64,000 nucleotides of DNA from Vesta saturnalis (Eukaryota; Arthropoda; Insecta; Coleoptera; Lampyridae). The position numbers and the translations under genes were made by a program. A model generated the notes under the pieces. The model did not search any database. It had not been told where the DNA came from and was given only the letters and a program-made list of their open reading frames with translations. Positions 34,344 through 46,555 of this stretch are shown here, piece by piece (positions within the stretch are counted from its first letter, which is position 1; the number at the start of each line of letters is the position of its first letter). The stretch lies in the NCBI GenBank assembly GCA_036346205.1, contig JARFJB010000902.1:2365501-2429500 (forward strand), read 5' to 3'.

Positions 34344-35218
34344 GAAAGAAAAGAACGACCAAAAGGCTTATAAATGAAGAAAACGTATTTGTGGTACTAA
34401 CCAGTGTAGTGGAAAATCCAAACGTTAGCACAAGAAACCTCAGTGCTGATTTAGGTATTAGTCAAACCAGTGTTTCCAAGATTATACGAAAAAACAAATT
34501 TCATGCATACCATTTTCAACTAGTCCAAGAGCTGATTTTCAAAGACGCTTGGAATTCTCCCAGTGGGCAGTGGAACGATTAGGGCAGGACAATGATTTCT
34601 TTAAACACATTTTGATGACCGACGAAGCAACCTTTCACAAAAATGGTTTTGTGAACAGGCATAATTTCCATTATTATGACAATACAAATCCCCACGCTAT
34701 TAGAAGAATAGATCATCAGCATCACTGGTCTTTGAATGTGTGGGACGGGGTAGTAGGGAACCGTATAATTGGACCTTACTTTTTTGAAAGAAACATTAAT
34801 GGTCAAACCTGTCTTGAATTTCTTCAAAATGAGTTACCTCCGCTCCTTGAAGAATTGCCGTTAGACATACGTCAAAGGATTTGGTTTCAGCAGGATGGTG
34901 CTCCTCTCCACTATAGTCACATTGTTAGAGAACATCCAGACAGAACGTTTCCCAATAAATGGATTGGGAGAGGGGGGCCAGTAGGATGGTCAGCTCGAAC
35001 TCCTGATCTGACAAAATTAGATTTTTTCCTGTTGGGTTATATTAAAAGCTTACTATACCAAAAAATCTCCTACCACCAAAGAAGATATGAAAATTAGAAT
35101 ACGGAATGAATTTCAAATGGTTAACCAAAATATGCTGCAAAATGTTGAAGATTCTTTTTTGAGGAGAATGCACACCTGTTTGCAAGAAAATGGTAGACAC
35201 ATCGAGCATTTGATTTAG
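34344..35218 (+). pseudogene. DUF4817-type transposase, 5'-deleted and frameshifted (copy 1)
   Basis: The first frame carries the helix-turn-helix (VENPNVSTRNLSADLGISQ) up to FHAYHFQLVQEL. After a frameshift near 34540, the frame 34549-35097 contains LMTDEATFHKNGFVNRHNF (first Asp), SLNVWDGVVGNRIIGPYFF, IWFQQDGAPLHYSHIV (second Asp) and ARTPDLTKLDFFLLGY (third Asp), with 36 residues between the second and third Asp. A second frameshift near 35060 leads to the C-terminus RMHTCLQENGRHIEHLI and TAG at 35216. The N-terminal DUF4817 part is missing: the text jumps from tataatatg to aaagaaaag at about 34344. The catalytic residues remain, but the protein cannot be made whole. Confidence 0.88.
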
Positions 35219-35323
35219 TTATAACTTATTATAATTTTCTCAATAATTTTTGATTTTTCAAATACAAATTCTTTTCTTTGCTTTATTACTTTTGTATAGA
35301 CCGTCCAGTTTGTCACAATTGTC

Positions 35324-35933
35324 ATTAATTTGGCAACAAATCTTAAATATTTCGAGAACGCGTAACGTTAGGTATATTACATGCTTAATAAAAAAGTAAG
35401 AGAATTAAAAAACAGAACACGATGACATGATAAAACACAGGGTGTTCCATTTAAAAAACAAAAGTTACGGTCATTTCAAATTTGCAACAATTGACCATAT
35501 TTTGTAAACACCCAGTATAGTATAATCAGCAAGTATGAAGGTCAAAATATAAAGCAAGGTCTTGTTTACCCGTCTGACAAATCTTACAATTCTACTGTTA
35601 ATATTAAAGTCTTCAGAACAGTTTAAGTAAAGGTATAAATTTTCACTTTTTTAAAGAAAAATGCTCTGACTTGGCAACGCCACAAAATAAATTTAAAAAC
35701 GAAGTACCGCTTTTTAGCATTTAACAAGACAAATAATAATAAAATTAAATAAATATAGGGTTCCATTTAACAAAACAAAGCTGAGTCCGGTCATGCAATT
35801 ATGGAACACCCTACAGGGATGAAACTATTTTTATTCGATGCACATCTAAGTCTGATATAGATCGGCGCTATAACGTTTTTTTTATTTTTAATAATAAAGC
35901 CATGATCTTCCGACAGCGCACTAATGACTCACC

Positions 35934-35936
<3 letters not shown>
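35324..35936. repeat. Right long TIR, family 1 copy 1
   Basis: Inverse of the left TIR, starting attaatttggcaacaaatc and ending gactcaccctg. Differences are scattered point changes and short indels. Confidence 0.9.

Positions 35937-35970
<34 letters not shown>
35937..35970. repeat. (TA)n microsatellite, right flank
   Basis: Continuation of the TA tract at 33566-33613. Confidence 0.95.
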
Positions 35971-35974
<4 letters not shown>

Positions 35975-37387
35975 ATTTTTGTAATATAAATCATTTAGAT
36001 GTGGTAGAAGACGTGAGCTAGGGTGCAGGACCGTGTATATAAGAATCAAGTCGTAATACTGAGCTGAGGTCCAGCTAACACGTTAGTACGCTACCACCCA
36101 CGACAGCAATTTCTTACTTCGTAACTCTGCAGAGTAATTTATTGTGAGAAATTATTAAAATCTAAATCAAACTACCTCAGTCGAGATAAACCGTATCAGC
36201 AAGAATACAAACTCTTAAAGCATAATTAAGGAATAATTATAAAGTGTGACCGCCCTCAGGAAATATATAACAGCAATATGTACAGCTTCGTTACGGAGCA
36301 AATTATATCACATGTCGATTTTAAAATACACCAACGGCAAAACTCAATTTCAAACCCGTTGCCACTGTCACTGAGCTATTGGCAACTCACTCTGTTACGC
36401 CAATTCTATTACCGTTTTCGCCTATATCAATATTACACTTGACAAATTTACCATAGGAAACTGACAAACACTTAATTTTGGAAAAAAAGTGTAAATGAAA
36501 TACTTTTCTAATTTTGACATAATGCGCAATAGACATTTTTACGAAATTAGAAACCAATTAAATAATTAAAACACTCATCTTTTGGATTCATAATTGTGTA
36601 GTTTTATTAATTTTGTATGCGAATTAAACGTTTCGGTAACGATTACGGTTAAAGTCCTCACCAAAAGATAATAGTTTTAAGAAACTAAATATATGAAATA
36701 TGCAAACTCAAATATAAGCCTGTTTTAATAGTCAGAAATGGAACACCAGCTAACGGACGAAGGACAACAATGTAAATGTCACAATCAAAAAGAAAAGTTA
36801 ACAAAATTTAATCAAATCATATTGTAGATGTAAAGTTACAAAAAATTTGAAACAGGTAAAAGTATTCACAACTAAAGTCTTTACATACCAATTAAACATA
36901 TAGCAGAAAGGGAACAAATCTAACAAAGAACTAATTTTCCGATAATATTCAAAAGCTGTAATCCTTCTATATATGGAAAACGGAAGGTGTATGATTGATC
37001 GTACCTTAATTTTAACTGTATATGCCAACTGTATATTGCAATGCCGTAGTAACCTAGTAAACTTAATTGGTAAATCATTTACTTCGAGATCTAGGAAAAA
37101 CACAGCAATAAACCTAGACATGCCAACAGTTAAACTTACAATTAAGGCATAACATTTTGCCGTGTGACTGTATAAGTTATTAGGATGATGATGATGATGA
37201 TGAACAATTAATTAGGATTCGAAGCATATTTAAGTGATCTTAAATGCCCTTTAATCTTCCTTGTACAAGCCTAACAGCACTTCCAATATGATAGATAATT
37301 ATTATTTTTTCTATATCATCCGTAACGCTCACCTACATGAATAATTATTTGCGGTTGAGCCTAATACATTCTATTATGCTGTTAATT
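35971..37387. other. AT-rich stretch; possible promoter/LTR near 36000-36180
   Basis: No gene is recognised. A TATA-like gtgtatataag lies near 36032 followed by a GC-richer 100 bp. A short (GAT)n tract lies at 37183-37203. Confidence 0.4.
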
Positions 37388-37712
37388 TATTTAAGAGTAC
37401 AACGATTAGCCTGGAGTCCTGTTTTAAATGATAAACTTCATTCATTCATTTAGCACAATCAACTAGAGCTTTGATTACACAAACTTTTTGACGTGGATGA
37501 CAATCTGGTAGTTTCTAAAGGTATCTTTCGATGTGTTTCCGTTTCCTACCTAAAAATGCTAAAATTTCATTGGTTTCTTTTACCGTAGAAATCTAAATCC
37601 TTAGATGAATACCATTTAAAAAATTTTAATTTAGTGCTTCTTCTCGTTGTTCCAAATTTAGAAAAGTATTATCAATGTATCTATTCCAAATTTAAGGGTC
37701 TTTAGATACATT
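37388..37712 (-). pseudogene. Penelope-like reverse transcriptase fragment (minus copy)
   Basis: Minus-strand text reads IWNRYIDNTFLNLEQREEAL, then VKETNEILAFL, KHIERYL and KLPDCHPRQKVCVIKAL, with stops between. The WYRYVDDTF motif, the region ending YRKPTHTDRYL and the HPRQK-VI-L pattern are characteristic of Penelope-like elements. The catalytic YVDD reads YIDN, so it is inactive. It faces away from the plus-strand fragment of the same region just to the right. Confidence 0.65.
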
Positions 37713-37751
37713 TTTAGAGCTAATGTTTCAAACTTCCAAGTAAAAATTACC

Positions 37752-38023
37752 TGCTATTGGATTAAGAGTAATTCCCTTAGCTACATCGTCAATTTGGTAT
37801 AGGTATGTTGATGATGCTTTTGCGACTTTGACACAAGGAGAAAAAGCACTAAATTTGTTTTTAGATTTTGTGTGTGGTATTCATACAAACTATGGAAAAA
37901 TGAACTAATGGAAATGTACCAGTTTTAATGTATGAATTTATTTTAATTTCATTTTTGTCTTTTACAGTTTACCGGGAACCTACCCCATCTATTTCACAAT
38001 TTAAAAACGTTACTGCAAGCTAA
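37752..38023 (+). pseudogene. Penelope-like reverse transcriptase fragment (plus copy)
   Basis: Plus-strand text reads LATSSIWYRYVDDAFATLTQ, GEKALNLFLDFVCGIH and, after a break, VYREPTPSISQF. The YVDD motif is intact. Only the central palm and following motif remain; there is no GIY-YIG endonuclease. Confidence 0.65.
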
Positions 38024-38057
38024 TGACTTGCGGAGCACGGAAGTTTTAATAATGAAA

Positions 38058-38061
38058 TATA

Positions 38062-38113
<52 letters not shown>

Positions 38114-38230
38114 AGTTTATATATATCACACACGCTCGCACGCACGCAGGCACGCATGCACGCACGCACGCAAACACGTACGCACCCACCCACACTCCCA
38201 CCCACACTCACACTCACACCCACATACACC
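38058..38230. repeat. (TA)n followed by (CACG)n / (CACACC)n microsatellites
   Basis: A TA tract with one interruption to about 38110, then cgcacgcacg and cacactcaca units to about 38230. Confidence 0.9.
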
Positions 38231-38667
38231 GCTATCATTATTGCGTCCTTCAGAAAAGCAATCTCCCTACGTCTCCTAGAAATACGTAGTGTAGGTTAAA
38301 TCCGATTGAGTAGGTGTACTTGTGTAAAACGTAATTTCCTGTTGATTGCAATAATCAGAACTAACGTAGCTTAATAAACAATGAGTTGCATATAATTTCA
38401 ATTCCCCAATACTATCAACTCCGTTCAATCACCTACCTCCACTGCGTCCGCTTAATACATTTTTACAGGTCATCGTATCTTGCTGCTTGCGCACTTAGTT
38501 GCCACATGTACTAACTGTATATTAAAACAATTTGTACTACGGCATCATCCTATATTACAAATAGGCTTTTTATACAGTTGAGGAATCAATAGAATAGATA
38601 ATAACCATCTCACCATATGACACTATCGGTGACCTTTTTTTTCATATTGGTACCACCAGATTAGATG
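38231..38667. other. AT-rich stretch, nothing recognised
   Basis: Directly left of the family 2 long-TIR element. Confidence 0.5.
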
Positions 38668-38669
38668 TA

Positions 38670-39132
38670 CAGGGTGGGTTTTTTTCGTTAATATTATAGG
38701 GTATAGGCTAAACGGTAAGAGATAGAAAAAAACTAAGATACGTGTCCCGTTCTCTTTTTTAGTGTTTAGCTTAATGGTGAAATCGGATCTACGCTAACTA
38801 AATTGGTTTCGAAGATACAGAGTGATTCTCAAAATCTGCTGGTTTTTATTATCTCTTATGACTCTGTTATTTATGGAGATAAAAAAAAGCTTTAGATACG
38901 AAAGTTTTATGACTTTTTACGTTGAATCCAGTGACGTTCTTAAAAGAACTATAGATGTTTGATTTTTTGAGATATTATCAAAAGTAGCATTTTCTTAAAT
39001 GGGACACCCTGTATCTGATAATCTCAAAAAATTGCATTTTTTCTTGAGATTGCAACAATATATAACACTTAATATTTTGCATTGTTCGAAATAGCTAAAA
39101 TACTAAAAAAACATTTTTTTTTAGTTGGCCAT
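38670..39132. repeat. Left long TIR, family 2
   Basis: Runs from cagggtggg to agttggccat. It contains the inner motif aaatgggacaccctgta near 38998-39014. Confidence 0.9.
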
Positions 39133-39303
39133 GTATTTAATCAATTCTTTATTTTATAATAGGCATAATAAAATTGCAGATAATAACAATAATAAAACAT
39201 TAATAAACTAAAACAACAACTACAAAAAACAAGAAAAGATTTATAACAACTCAACAGTAATTATTTCAAATACTTATATATAACAATTAGCATAGGTGGT
39301 TAA

Positions 39304-40333
39304 TCACAAAAGGTGTTCAAATTGTCTTCCATTCTGCTCGATGCATTTTTGGGCTCTGCTTGTAACTGAACGAGTGGCGTTATAGATTTGAATATTTGGC
39401 ACTCTTCCAATGCAATTAATAAAATTTGCTCTGAGTTCTTCTACAGCATTACTTCGGGTTTTATAGACTTCATTTTTGATAGATCCCCAAAAATAAAAGT
39501 CGAGTGGCGTCAGGTCGGGGGAACGCGGAGGCCATCTGTTTGGTCCATATGTACCAAGCCAATTTTCGCCAAAATGGACATTTAGTAAGTCCCTTACCAT
39601 GTGGCTATTATGTGCTGGAGCACCGTCTTGTTGTAAATAAACATTATTTCTTGCAGCTAATGGCATGTTATCCAACTCCATTATTACACATTCTTCCAAA
39701 ATTTGGATGTATCCTTGAGCATTCAAATTTTCATTAAAAATTCTGTAGTTAAGGACTGTTTTGATATAGCGCCACCCATACATGGAACCCAAACCGTCCT
39801 TGTTGTATCCTGGAGACCGTCTGATGAGGATTTATGTTTGACCAATATCGATTATTATGTCGATTAAAAATTCCTTCGCTAGATATAAAAGCCTCGTCGG
39901 TCCATATTATATTTTGAAAAAAATTGGGATTCCGATTAATCTGTTGCGAATACCAATGACAAAATGTTAAACGCCGCTCTTCATCTCCAGGATGTAAGTT
40001 ATGAACCTTTCTCATTTTATATGGTTTATACTTTTGCTTTGTTAACGTTTTTAAAACTTTAGATTTACTTGTGCCAATATCTTTCTCAATATTACGGCTA
40101 GATATCGTCGAATCAGCAGCAACAGAAGCTATTGTATTTATTTCATCTCTTCCTCTATTTGCCTTATTGTAAATCTTACTTCTTGGTTTTCCAAATGATC
40201 CATACTCACTTAAATTGTGATATAATCTTTCAAATATTTGTTGTTCTGGCTGTCGTTGTTCCGGATAATGCTCAAAATATAAGTCTAGAGCTGCGTCTTT
40301 ATTTTTATTACTCTTAATGTAGCACTCAAGCAT
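39304..40333 (-). pseudogene. DUF4817-type transposase of family 2, single frameshift
   Basis: The first frame (40333-39749) starts MLECYIKSNKNKDAALDLYF, the DUF4817-like leader, followed by a helix-turn-helix (STISSRNIEKDIGTSKSKV), KYKPYKMRKVHNLHPGDEER and IIWTDEAFISSEGIFNRHN (first Asp). A one-base loss near 39770 shifts the frame. The second frame (39792-39304) then gives NNVYLQQDGAPAHNSHMVR (second Asp) and RWPPRSPDLTPLDFYFWGS (third Asp), with 36 residues between them, and ends SRAQKCIEQNGRQFEHLL. All catalytic Asp are present. The first ATG is preceded by an in-frame stop, and the family leader FQNNEELN lies just upstream without its Met, so the true start may be mutated. Confidence 0.9.
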
Positions 40334-40480
40334 ATTTAATTCTTCATTATTTTGAAAATTATTTATTTAATCACCTTTTTAAAAATATAATCGGAAACGA
40401 AATAAGAATAGCAATACATAATTGTTACTGAATTTTATGACATGTAAACAAACAAAACAATTGCTTAAAACATTCAATTA

Positions 40481-40938
40481 ATGGCCAACTAAAAAAATGT
40501 TTTTTAGTATTTTAGCTATTTAGGACAATACAAAATATTAAGTGTTATATATTGTTGCAATCTCAAGAAAAAATGCAATTTTTGAGATTATCAGATACAG
40601 GGTGTCCCATTTAAGAAAATGCTACTTTTGATAATATCTCAGAAAATCAAACATCTATATTTTTTTTAAGAACGCCACTGGATTCAACGTAAAAAGTCAT
40701 AAAACTTTCGTATCCAAAGCTTTTTTTTATCTCCATAAATAACCGAGTCATAAGAGATAATAAAAACCGACAGATTTTGAGAATCACTGTGTATCTTCGA
40801 AACCAATTTAGTTAGCGTAGATCCGATTGCGCCATTAAACTAAACACTAAAAAAGAGAACGGGGCACATATCTTAGTTTTTCTGTATATCTTACCGTTTA
40901 GCCTATACCCTATAATATTAACGAAAAAACACACCCTG
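40481..40938. repeat. Right long TIR, family 2
   Basis: Inverse of the left TIR with scattered differences. It contains the inner motif tacagggtgtcccattt near 40596. Confidence 0.9.
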
Positions 40939-42235
40939 TTCATGGTCAACAACGTAATATTATTTTACAAAACAGCACTTTTCATAATTTGTAGCTACTG
41001 CAATAGCCGTTTTTTGCAAGCTATAGATTGCTTGTAATAGCTAAATGAGGGTTATAACAATTAACAACTGAACGTCCATCTTACCCCGATGAAAAGAAAA
41101 TCGGCCAGCACATAACTTGCTATTTCCTCACATGTTAAATGTACAAAGAAGTAAGTTTTGTTTCTTACTTATGCATTACATCTTAAAAACTGTAAACTTA
41201 AACACGTGAGCAAATTTCTTGCCTGTTGAAGAATGAAATAAATTGCAGTTTACAATAGATTAATTTTTACGGCTTCTTTAACTCCATATAAAAAATGTTT
41301 CCAATGGAAACTTATCTAAATTAGATTTGATTCATAAGCAAAAGACACTAAAACATTTATTTCATGTAGAACAGTATTTTATAAAAAAGGAGAACAGTCA
41401 AACTCTTATAGGATAATTGTTGAAACACGAAGGATTTAGTGCTGATCTGACAGCATTTACATCTAAACCTTGTTCTCACTGTATTCTAGACAATACACAT
41501 TTTGCTCACATGCTGCTGATTGAAATCAATTTTTTTTTAGTTCTTTTGGTTGTCCATGACCAACAGTTCTTCCACTAATTCTTTTTATAAGTTACCCTTT
41601 CTGCAAAGTTTGATAATAAAGATTTTCCTGTGGTACATTCGGCTTGGATTTGAATTGGGCTATTTATCAAATTATCTCGAAAACTTAAGGATGGATTCTT
41701 CATTTGTAGCATAAATTTCAAACACATAAATCTAGGGTTCATTAATATGTCGCTTACATCACATTCACTGAGAATCATAATTCCGGAGTAGTCATAATCT
41801 GAATTTAGTTCAGATGCTACATCAGGTCGTCATCATCAATATTACCCTTTTTGTCAAAAAAATTTATCGCAATATGGAGCATAATTACAGCACTTGTGCG
41901 ATATTTTAGAAAAAAAAAAGAATTTATACATTCTATACAGCAAATACAGCTACCAACCCACCGCCATACTGACTAATGAGATTTGCATAGACAGCTATTA
42001 TAGACGCCATGCATACGTGTATGCAGGTTGTAACAGAGAAAAGCCAAATAAATATATTTTTATTGCCATTTTCATTGGAAAGCGTTTAATATTCATTACT
42101 TAGTACAGGAACAAATATCTTAAACCATGCTTACTAGGGACTATTGTAAACGTCATTAGTGAATAGCAAAAATTGGCAACAATTGTCATTTTTAACGTGA
42201 GAAACAAGAGGACAGTAGATATAGTAGGTGGACGA
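40939..42235. other. AT-rich stretch; one unrecognised reading frame
   Basis: No mobile-element signature is clear. On the minus strand 41820-41575 reads DVASELNSDYDYSGIMILSE and continues without stops to AERVTYKKN, with a fairly even amino-acid mix. It could be an exon or an old relic, but I do not recognise it. Confidence 0.35.
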
Positions 42236-42239
42236 AAAC

Positions 42240-43205
42240 AGGAAAATCTACGTTGTTCAAGTTATCACTATTATCCACGTGATTTCAGTCATTTATCTCA
42301 TTCTACGTTATCGGTCGTATATATGATCGATATCATTTATATCATTTATGACTTATACTACCTGTCATTTGTCATCTGTGCCGCCTACCTGTAATATGTA
42401 ATCTATCGTGTCATTTGTGTCACCTGCGTCATTTGCGCCATTGGCATTTCATCCTAGCTTCACCTATATCACCTACGTGAATTACTTTGGTAATCTACGT
42501 CGTTTAGGTCAACTACGTCATCTGGGTTGTCTAAGACTTCTGTACCACTTGCTTTATCTGTGTCATCTACATCCATGGTATGTACGTTATCTACACCATA
42601 TGTTATCTTAGCCATTTTCATCAATTGCCCCTGTCACACGATTTGCGTTAGTTATCTTATCTGCTTCATCTATAGCCTCTAAGTCTCTTACGTCAACTAC
42701 GTTATTTATATCATCTACGTCATCTAGGTCGTCTGAGTCGTTTAGTTATCTACTGCCTATTACGACATCTTCGTTATTCACACTATCTACGTCACCTGCG
42801 AAATCCACTGCATAATCATCATTTGCATTATTTACGTATTTGTGCTTCTCTCGCTCTACTGTTTTGGAAACGCTCAAACATAAAATAAGTTTGAGTTTAT
42901 TTTATTTGATTTTGAGTAATTTACGTCGACTACGCTATCTTTGCCATCTACACTATATGCATATAATGCAATTTCAACACTTTGCCATTTTCGTTATCTA
43001 ATTGACTAGTCATCTACGTCATCATGTTACCACCGTTAATTACGTGTTCTGCATCATTTCAGCCATCCTCTTTATTCAACATAAGTAGACATTTGAGCTA
43101 TCTATGTGTGTACGTCCTGTATGCCATCTATGTCGTCTACGTGAGATACCCCATCTATGTGACCTTAGTGCAAGTCGTCTACGTTATTTGTAAATCATTT
43201 AAACC
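42240..43205. repeat. Degenerate repeat with 9 bp period, consensus near tcatctacg
   Basis: Consecutive nonamers such as atctacgtc, atctaggtc, gtctgagtc and gtttagtta fill almost 1 kb, interrupted near 42840-42900. Because 9 is divisible by 3, frames in all readings have short periodic peptides; these are not genes. Confidence 0.75.
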
Positions 43206-43659
43206 ACCAAAAATGTTAGCATGTTAACGTCATTTTTGGATTATGTTGACCATGTTTTTTGTAATCAGTGGTATTATTAACCTTCATTTTCAACATCTTC
43301 ATTTTTCATAACTTCTATACCCTATGCATTTTTTAATTCTACATTTCCGCATGATGCAGGGTACCATCAGTATTAATTAGCACCTTACACATGAGCTACG
43401 TTAGTCTGACCAAAAGTATCATTCATCGCCTTCATTAATCTTCATATACTAAGATAAACCATGAATACTGGATAACTTGTATTACAATTTATTATAGTGT
43501 ATTTTTGTTATAGGATACTTTAAAATTGCGAAATTACGGATGAAGACATTTTGATTTTTTTTTTAATGAACGAAAGGGTTTTTCATACCTCTCTTTTTCA
43601 TTAAACCTATGATTTTCAGGACATTTATATTAGTTACTATCAAATATTTTGTGTTGGTA
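43206..43659. other. AT-rich stretch, nothing recognised
   Basis: Follows the 9 bp repeat and precedes the mariner-like relic. Confidence 0.5.
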
Positions 43660-43945
43660 CAACTCTAAAGGAAAAAAATTAGGGGTGAGTAGTCTGGCGT
43701 TCGAGCTGGCTTCTCCTTTGTATCTCTTCAACTAACCCTTTAACCAAACATGTAGTTTTTAAATAATTTCCTTCCTCTCCAAAGTAATGTGGTGACATAA
43801 CACATTGTTTATAATATAAAGATGAAGCTCATGTGGGTTTCGTGTAACATCATCAATAATAAACTTAGAGCTGTTCTCATTTTTTTCAAAAATATGGATC
43901 CAATAATATTATTTCCCAAACTACCACCCACACTGTAGTGTCCCA
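43660..43945 (-). pseudogene. Old mariner-like transposase relic
   Basis: Minus-strand text reads GGSLGNNIIGSIFLKK (normally a VNVWCGIxG-NxIIGPIFF region), then, after loss of the middle, SPHYFGEEGNYLK and, in another frame, EKPARTPDYSPLIFF (third-Asp motif). The second-Asp motif is unreadable. It is short and heavily mutated, so much older than the long-TIR elements. Confidence 0.6.
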
Positions 43946-46555
43946 CGATATCCAATTATTAGAAATTATAATATTGATCTTAACCGCATTTAAAGATTAT
44001 CTAATAGCATTTTGACTTTACCTGCATTAATTTAACGTTCAGAAAGATTTTAATGCCTAACACTGAAGTTACTTACAATAACTCAAATCTGGTAAATAAT
44101 TGAGCATCTAGTGGAGTCATAAAATTACACAAATTAAAATTAACGAGCTTTTCGCACTGCTGATTCAACCCATGAATTATACAGTGGGAAAGAATCATCA
44201 AGAAAACTCACCTGTTTGTTAATCAATAAGTTTTACAAGAAAAATTTATAAATTAAGGAAAACGAACAAAGAAAAGGCTTAAAATGAAAATACAGCAGAG
44301 TGCGATTAAATCAGTTTATAGAGCGTACAAAATTATAAAGTCATGGGATAAAGTAGGTAAAAATAAAAAGCAGTTTAATTACACATAAAAACAGTCTAAT
44401 CACACACAAATGAAAACAAAATCAATATTAATAAATTGAAATAAACAAGAAAATTAAATACGCAAATTATTAAGGTAACCACAACGACCAAATGTAGTTT
44501 AAATTGCACATAGTCAAGAATAAAAGGAAATCAATAAAGGATTTGCAAGTAGACAATTGTATCGTGAATGAAAGCACATGTTCGTCTAATACATATAAGA
44601 TTCGTATAATTGCAATAAATTATATATAAAAAATAAGTTCGCCAACGAAATAATGCTAAATAAGGAAACTAAACCAAGGACTACTAGCAATTATTAAATA
44701 TTATTTTACAAACTTCTTGTTAAAAGCAAGATGGAAACAAAACAGTTTAGTTTACAACTGGGATGATCAATAAACTACACGGAAAGCTGTAATGCCACCA
44801 TTTGAGTGGCCGTGCTAAGGCCGACGACACCTCTTTTTCATAACATCTCGCTGCTTTTAAAACAAAAAAAGTGTTTAATTTAACATCTATGAAGTCGTAG
44901 ATAACCAGATTCTGAATAGCGAGTTTGAGTTTGAAAAGTTTTTCTCATCGTCGGGTCACATATTTGCTAATCTCAAACGCGTGATTAATACTTGTCAAAA
45001 TAAATGAATTTAGGTTATCTTGTCACGGTTTACCTCATGTTAAGTTCTGAATTATGGCGTAAAATGTTAATAACAAGCAACAATACTGAATCATATCAGC
45101 AATGGTCAAGAGACACCGTACAAGTACTAACGCCGTAATAATTGTGTTATCGAGATAGTGTATTGAAAAGTTATCTCTAACTTACTACTACTCTTTGTAA
45201 TCGAAGGATAAGCTTGTGCGATTTGGATTTTTTTAATTAGTTAAATGCTAATGTTATCAAGAGACACCTCAATACCAAACTTTGATATCGTTAGTAACTA
45301 AATAGCGTCTTTTTCAAATCTGTCCAATAGTGAAAGCATTTTCTAAAGTTATAGAATTGCTTGTTTTGGTTTTTAATTTAGACCTACGTTGGAATACAGT
45401 AATCCTTTAACTTGTTAACCTGTTTGTCACTGCCATGAACATCTAAAAAGAGTTAATGCAAACTTGTTAAAATCAAGGCGGTTGTGAATATTTATCGATA
45501 TAAATTTGTTTGCACAACTTTATAATAAAAACTAACCAAAAAGACAAAACAACTTTGCGCTTTTATCTTACTAAATCCAAAACAATCATTTCCTGCAGCA
45601 AATGGTTTGTAACTATTAAACGCAACAAAAGAACGTCTAGTAAAATTTCTCAAGCTGCAGCATTCGCGGCTCAATATACACTTCCTCTTTTTCCGCAAAA
45701 GGACTGCTTTTAAAAATTAATAAAGTATAACAAAAAGCAAGAATAATTACGTGAAAGACATATTTTCCATTATAAGAAAAATTAATTTTTAAAATATTCA
45801 CTCATTCGTAGAAGACCCATATTTATTAAATTTCAGCGCTATAAAAACTGCCATAACTTTGATTTCACTGTAAGCTCGCAATGTAATTTGATCATAACAA
45901 TTGTAAACTGTGAGTATATGATTACCACTTTTTGTTTATCTTAGATTTCATGTTGATATTAAAATAGTGAGATTTGCTCCGACTGCTACCTACAATACAT
46001 TAACTTTTTGGCGAACCAGTGTATTGTTCCTAAATAAATAATTGTATATTTTCAGCATTTGAATGGGTGTAAGTTTAAGAGTTTATTTATTAACTTAAAT
46101 GAAAGGTAAACTAATTTCGAATTCAAATGTGCGGCATATAGTGAGGATTTATGCTGAGCCCTTCTGCTATAAGTTCGCTTATACTCAATGAATGAAATGC
46201 ATCATTTTGTATTGATGTCATCTTGATCGTCAATTTTTTTATGGTTAATAATAAGTAAAAATGGTGACTCATTTTCCTTTCGTTTATTTTTTATTTTAAA
46301 ATTTACACATTTTTATTAATTCATAATGGTACTGAGTGATATGATGAAGACCCTAACGACATCAAAATGATAATGCAAAATGTCTCATACTGACACCGTC
46401 GTAGATTAAAGGTTTTTATAAAATCAATATTAGCATTTTTGTCAATATGGGTTAATGGTAGTACCATGTCTCACACGATCTGCAATATCACGAATTAATC
46501 GATTCCACTTGATGTGGTATTTTGTGGCAATAAAAAACAATCACCGCTTCAACTA
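43946..46555. other. AT-rich stretch, nothing recognised
   Basis: Only short unrelated frames are present (for example 45510-45713 on the + strand). Confidence 0.5.

Larger units (their letters stand above)
33614..35936 (+). mobile_element. Long-TIR mariner-like element, family 1 copy 1
   Basis: The ends are (c/t)agggtgagtcattagt on the left and its inverse, actaatgactcaccctg, on the right. TIRs of about 600 bp (33614-34213) and 613 bp (35324-35936) flank a DUF4817-type transposase gene on the + strand. More than half of the element is TIR. It sits in a TA microsatellite, matching the TA target of the superfamily. Copy 2 lies at 49197-51743 in the opposite orientation. Compared with it this copy lacks about 300 bp at the start of the gene. 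Confidence 0.9.
38670..40938 (-). mobile_element. Long-TIR mariner-like element, family 2
   Basis: Ends are cagggtgggtttttttcgtt and, inverted, aacgaaaaaacacaccctg. TIRs are 463 bp on the left and 458 bp on the right and enclose one minus-strand transposase gene. The left flank is TA; the right flank reads TT. The TIR sequence is unrelated to family 1 beyond the cagggtg start. Gene and ends are in good condition, with one frameshift. Confidence 0.9.

Noticed and set aside
42408..43227. Two plus-strand frames with periodic Tyr/Val/His/Leu
   Set aside because: Translation of the 9 bp repeat; equal periodicity exists in other frames.
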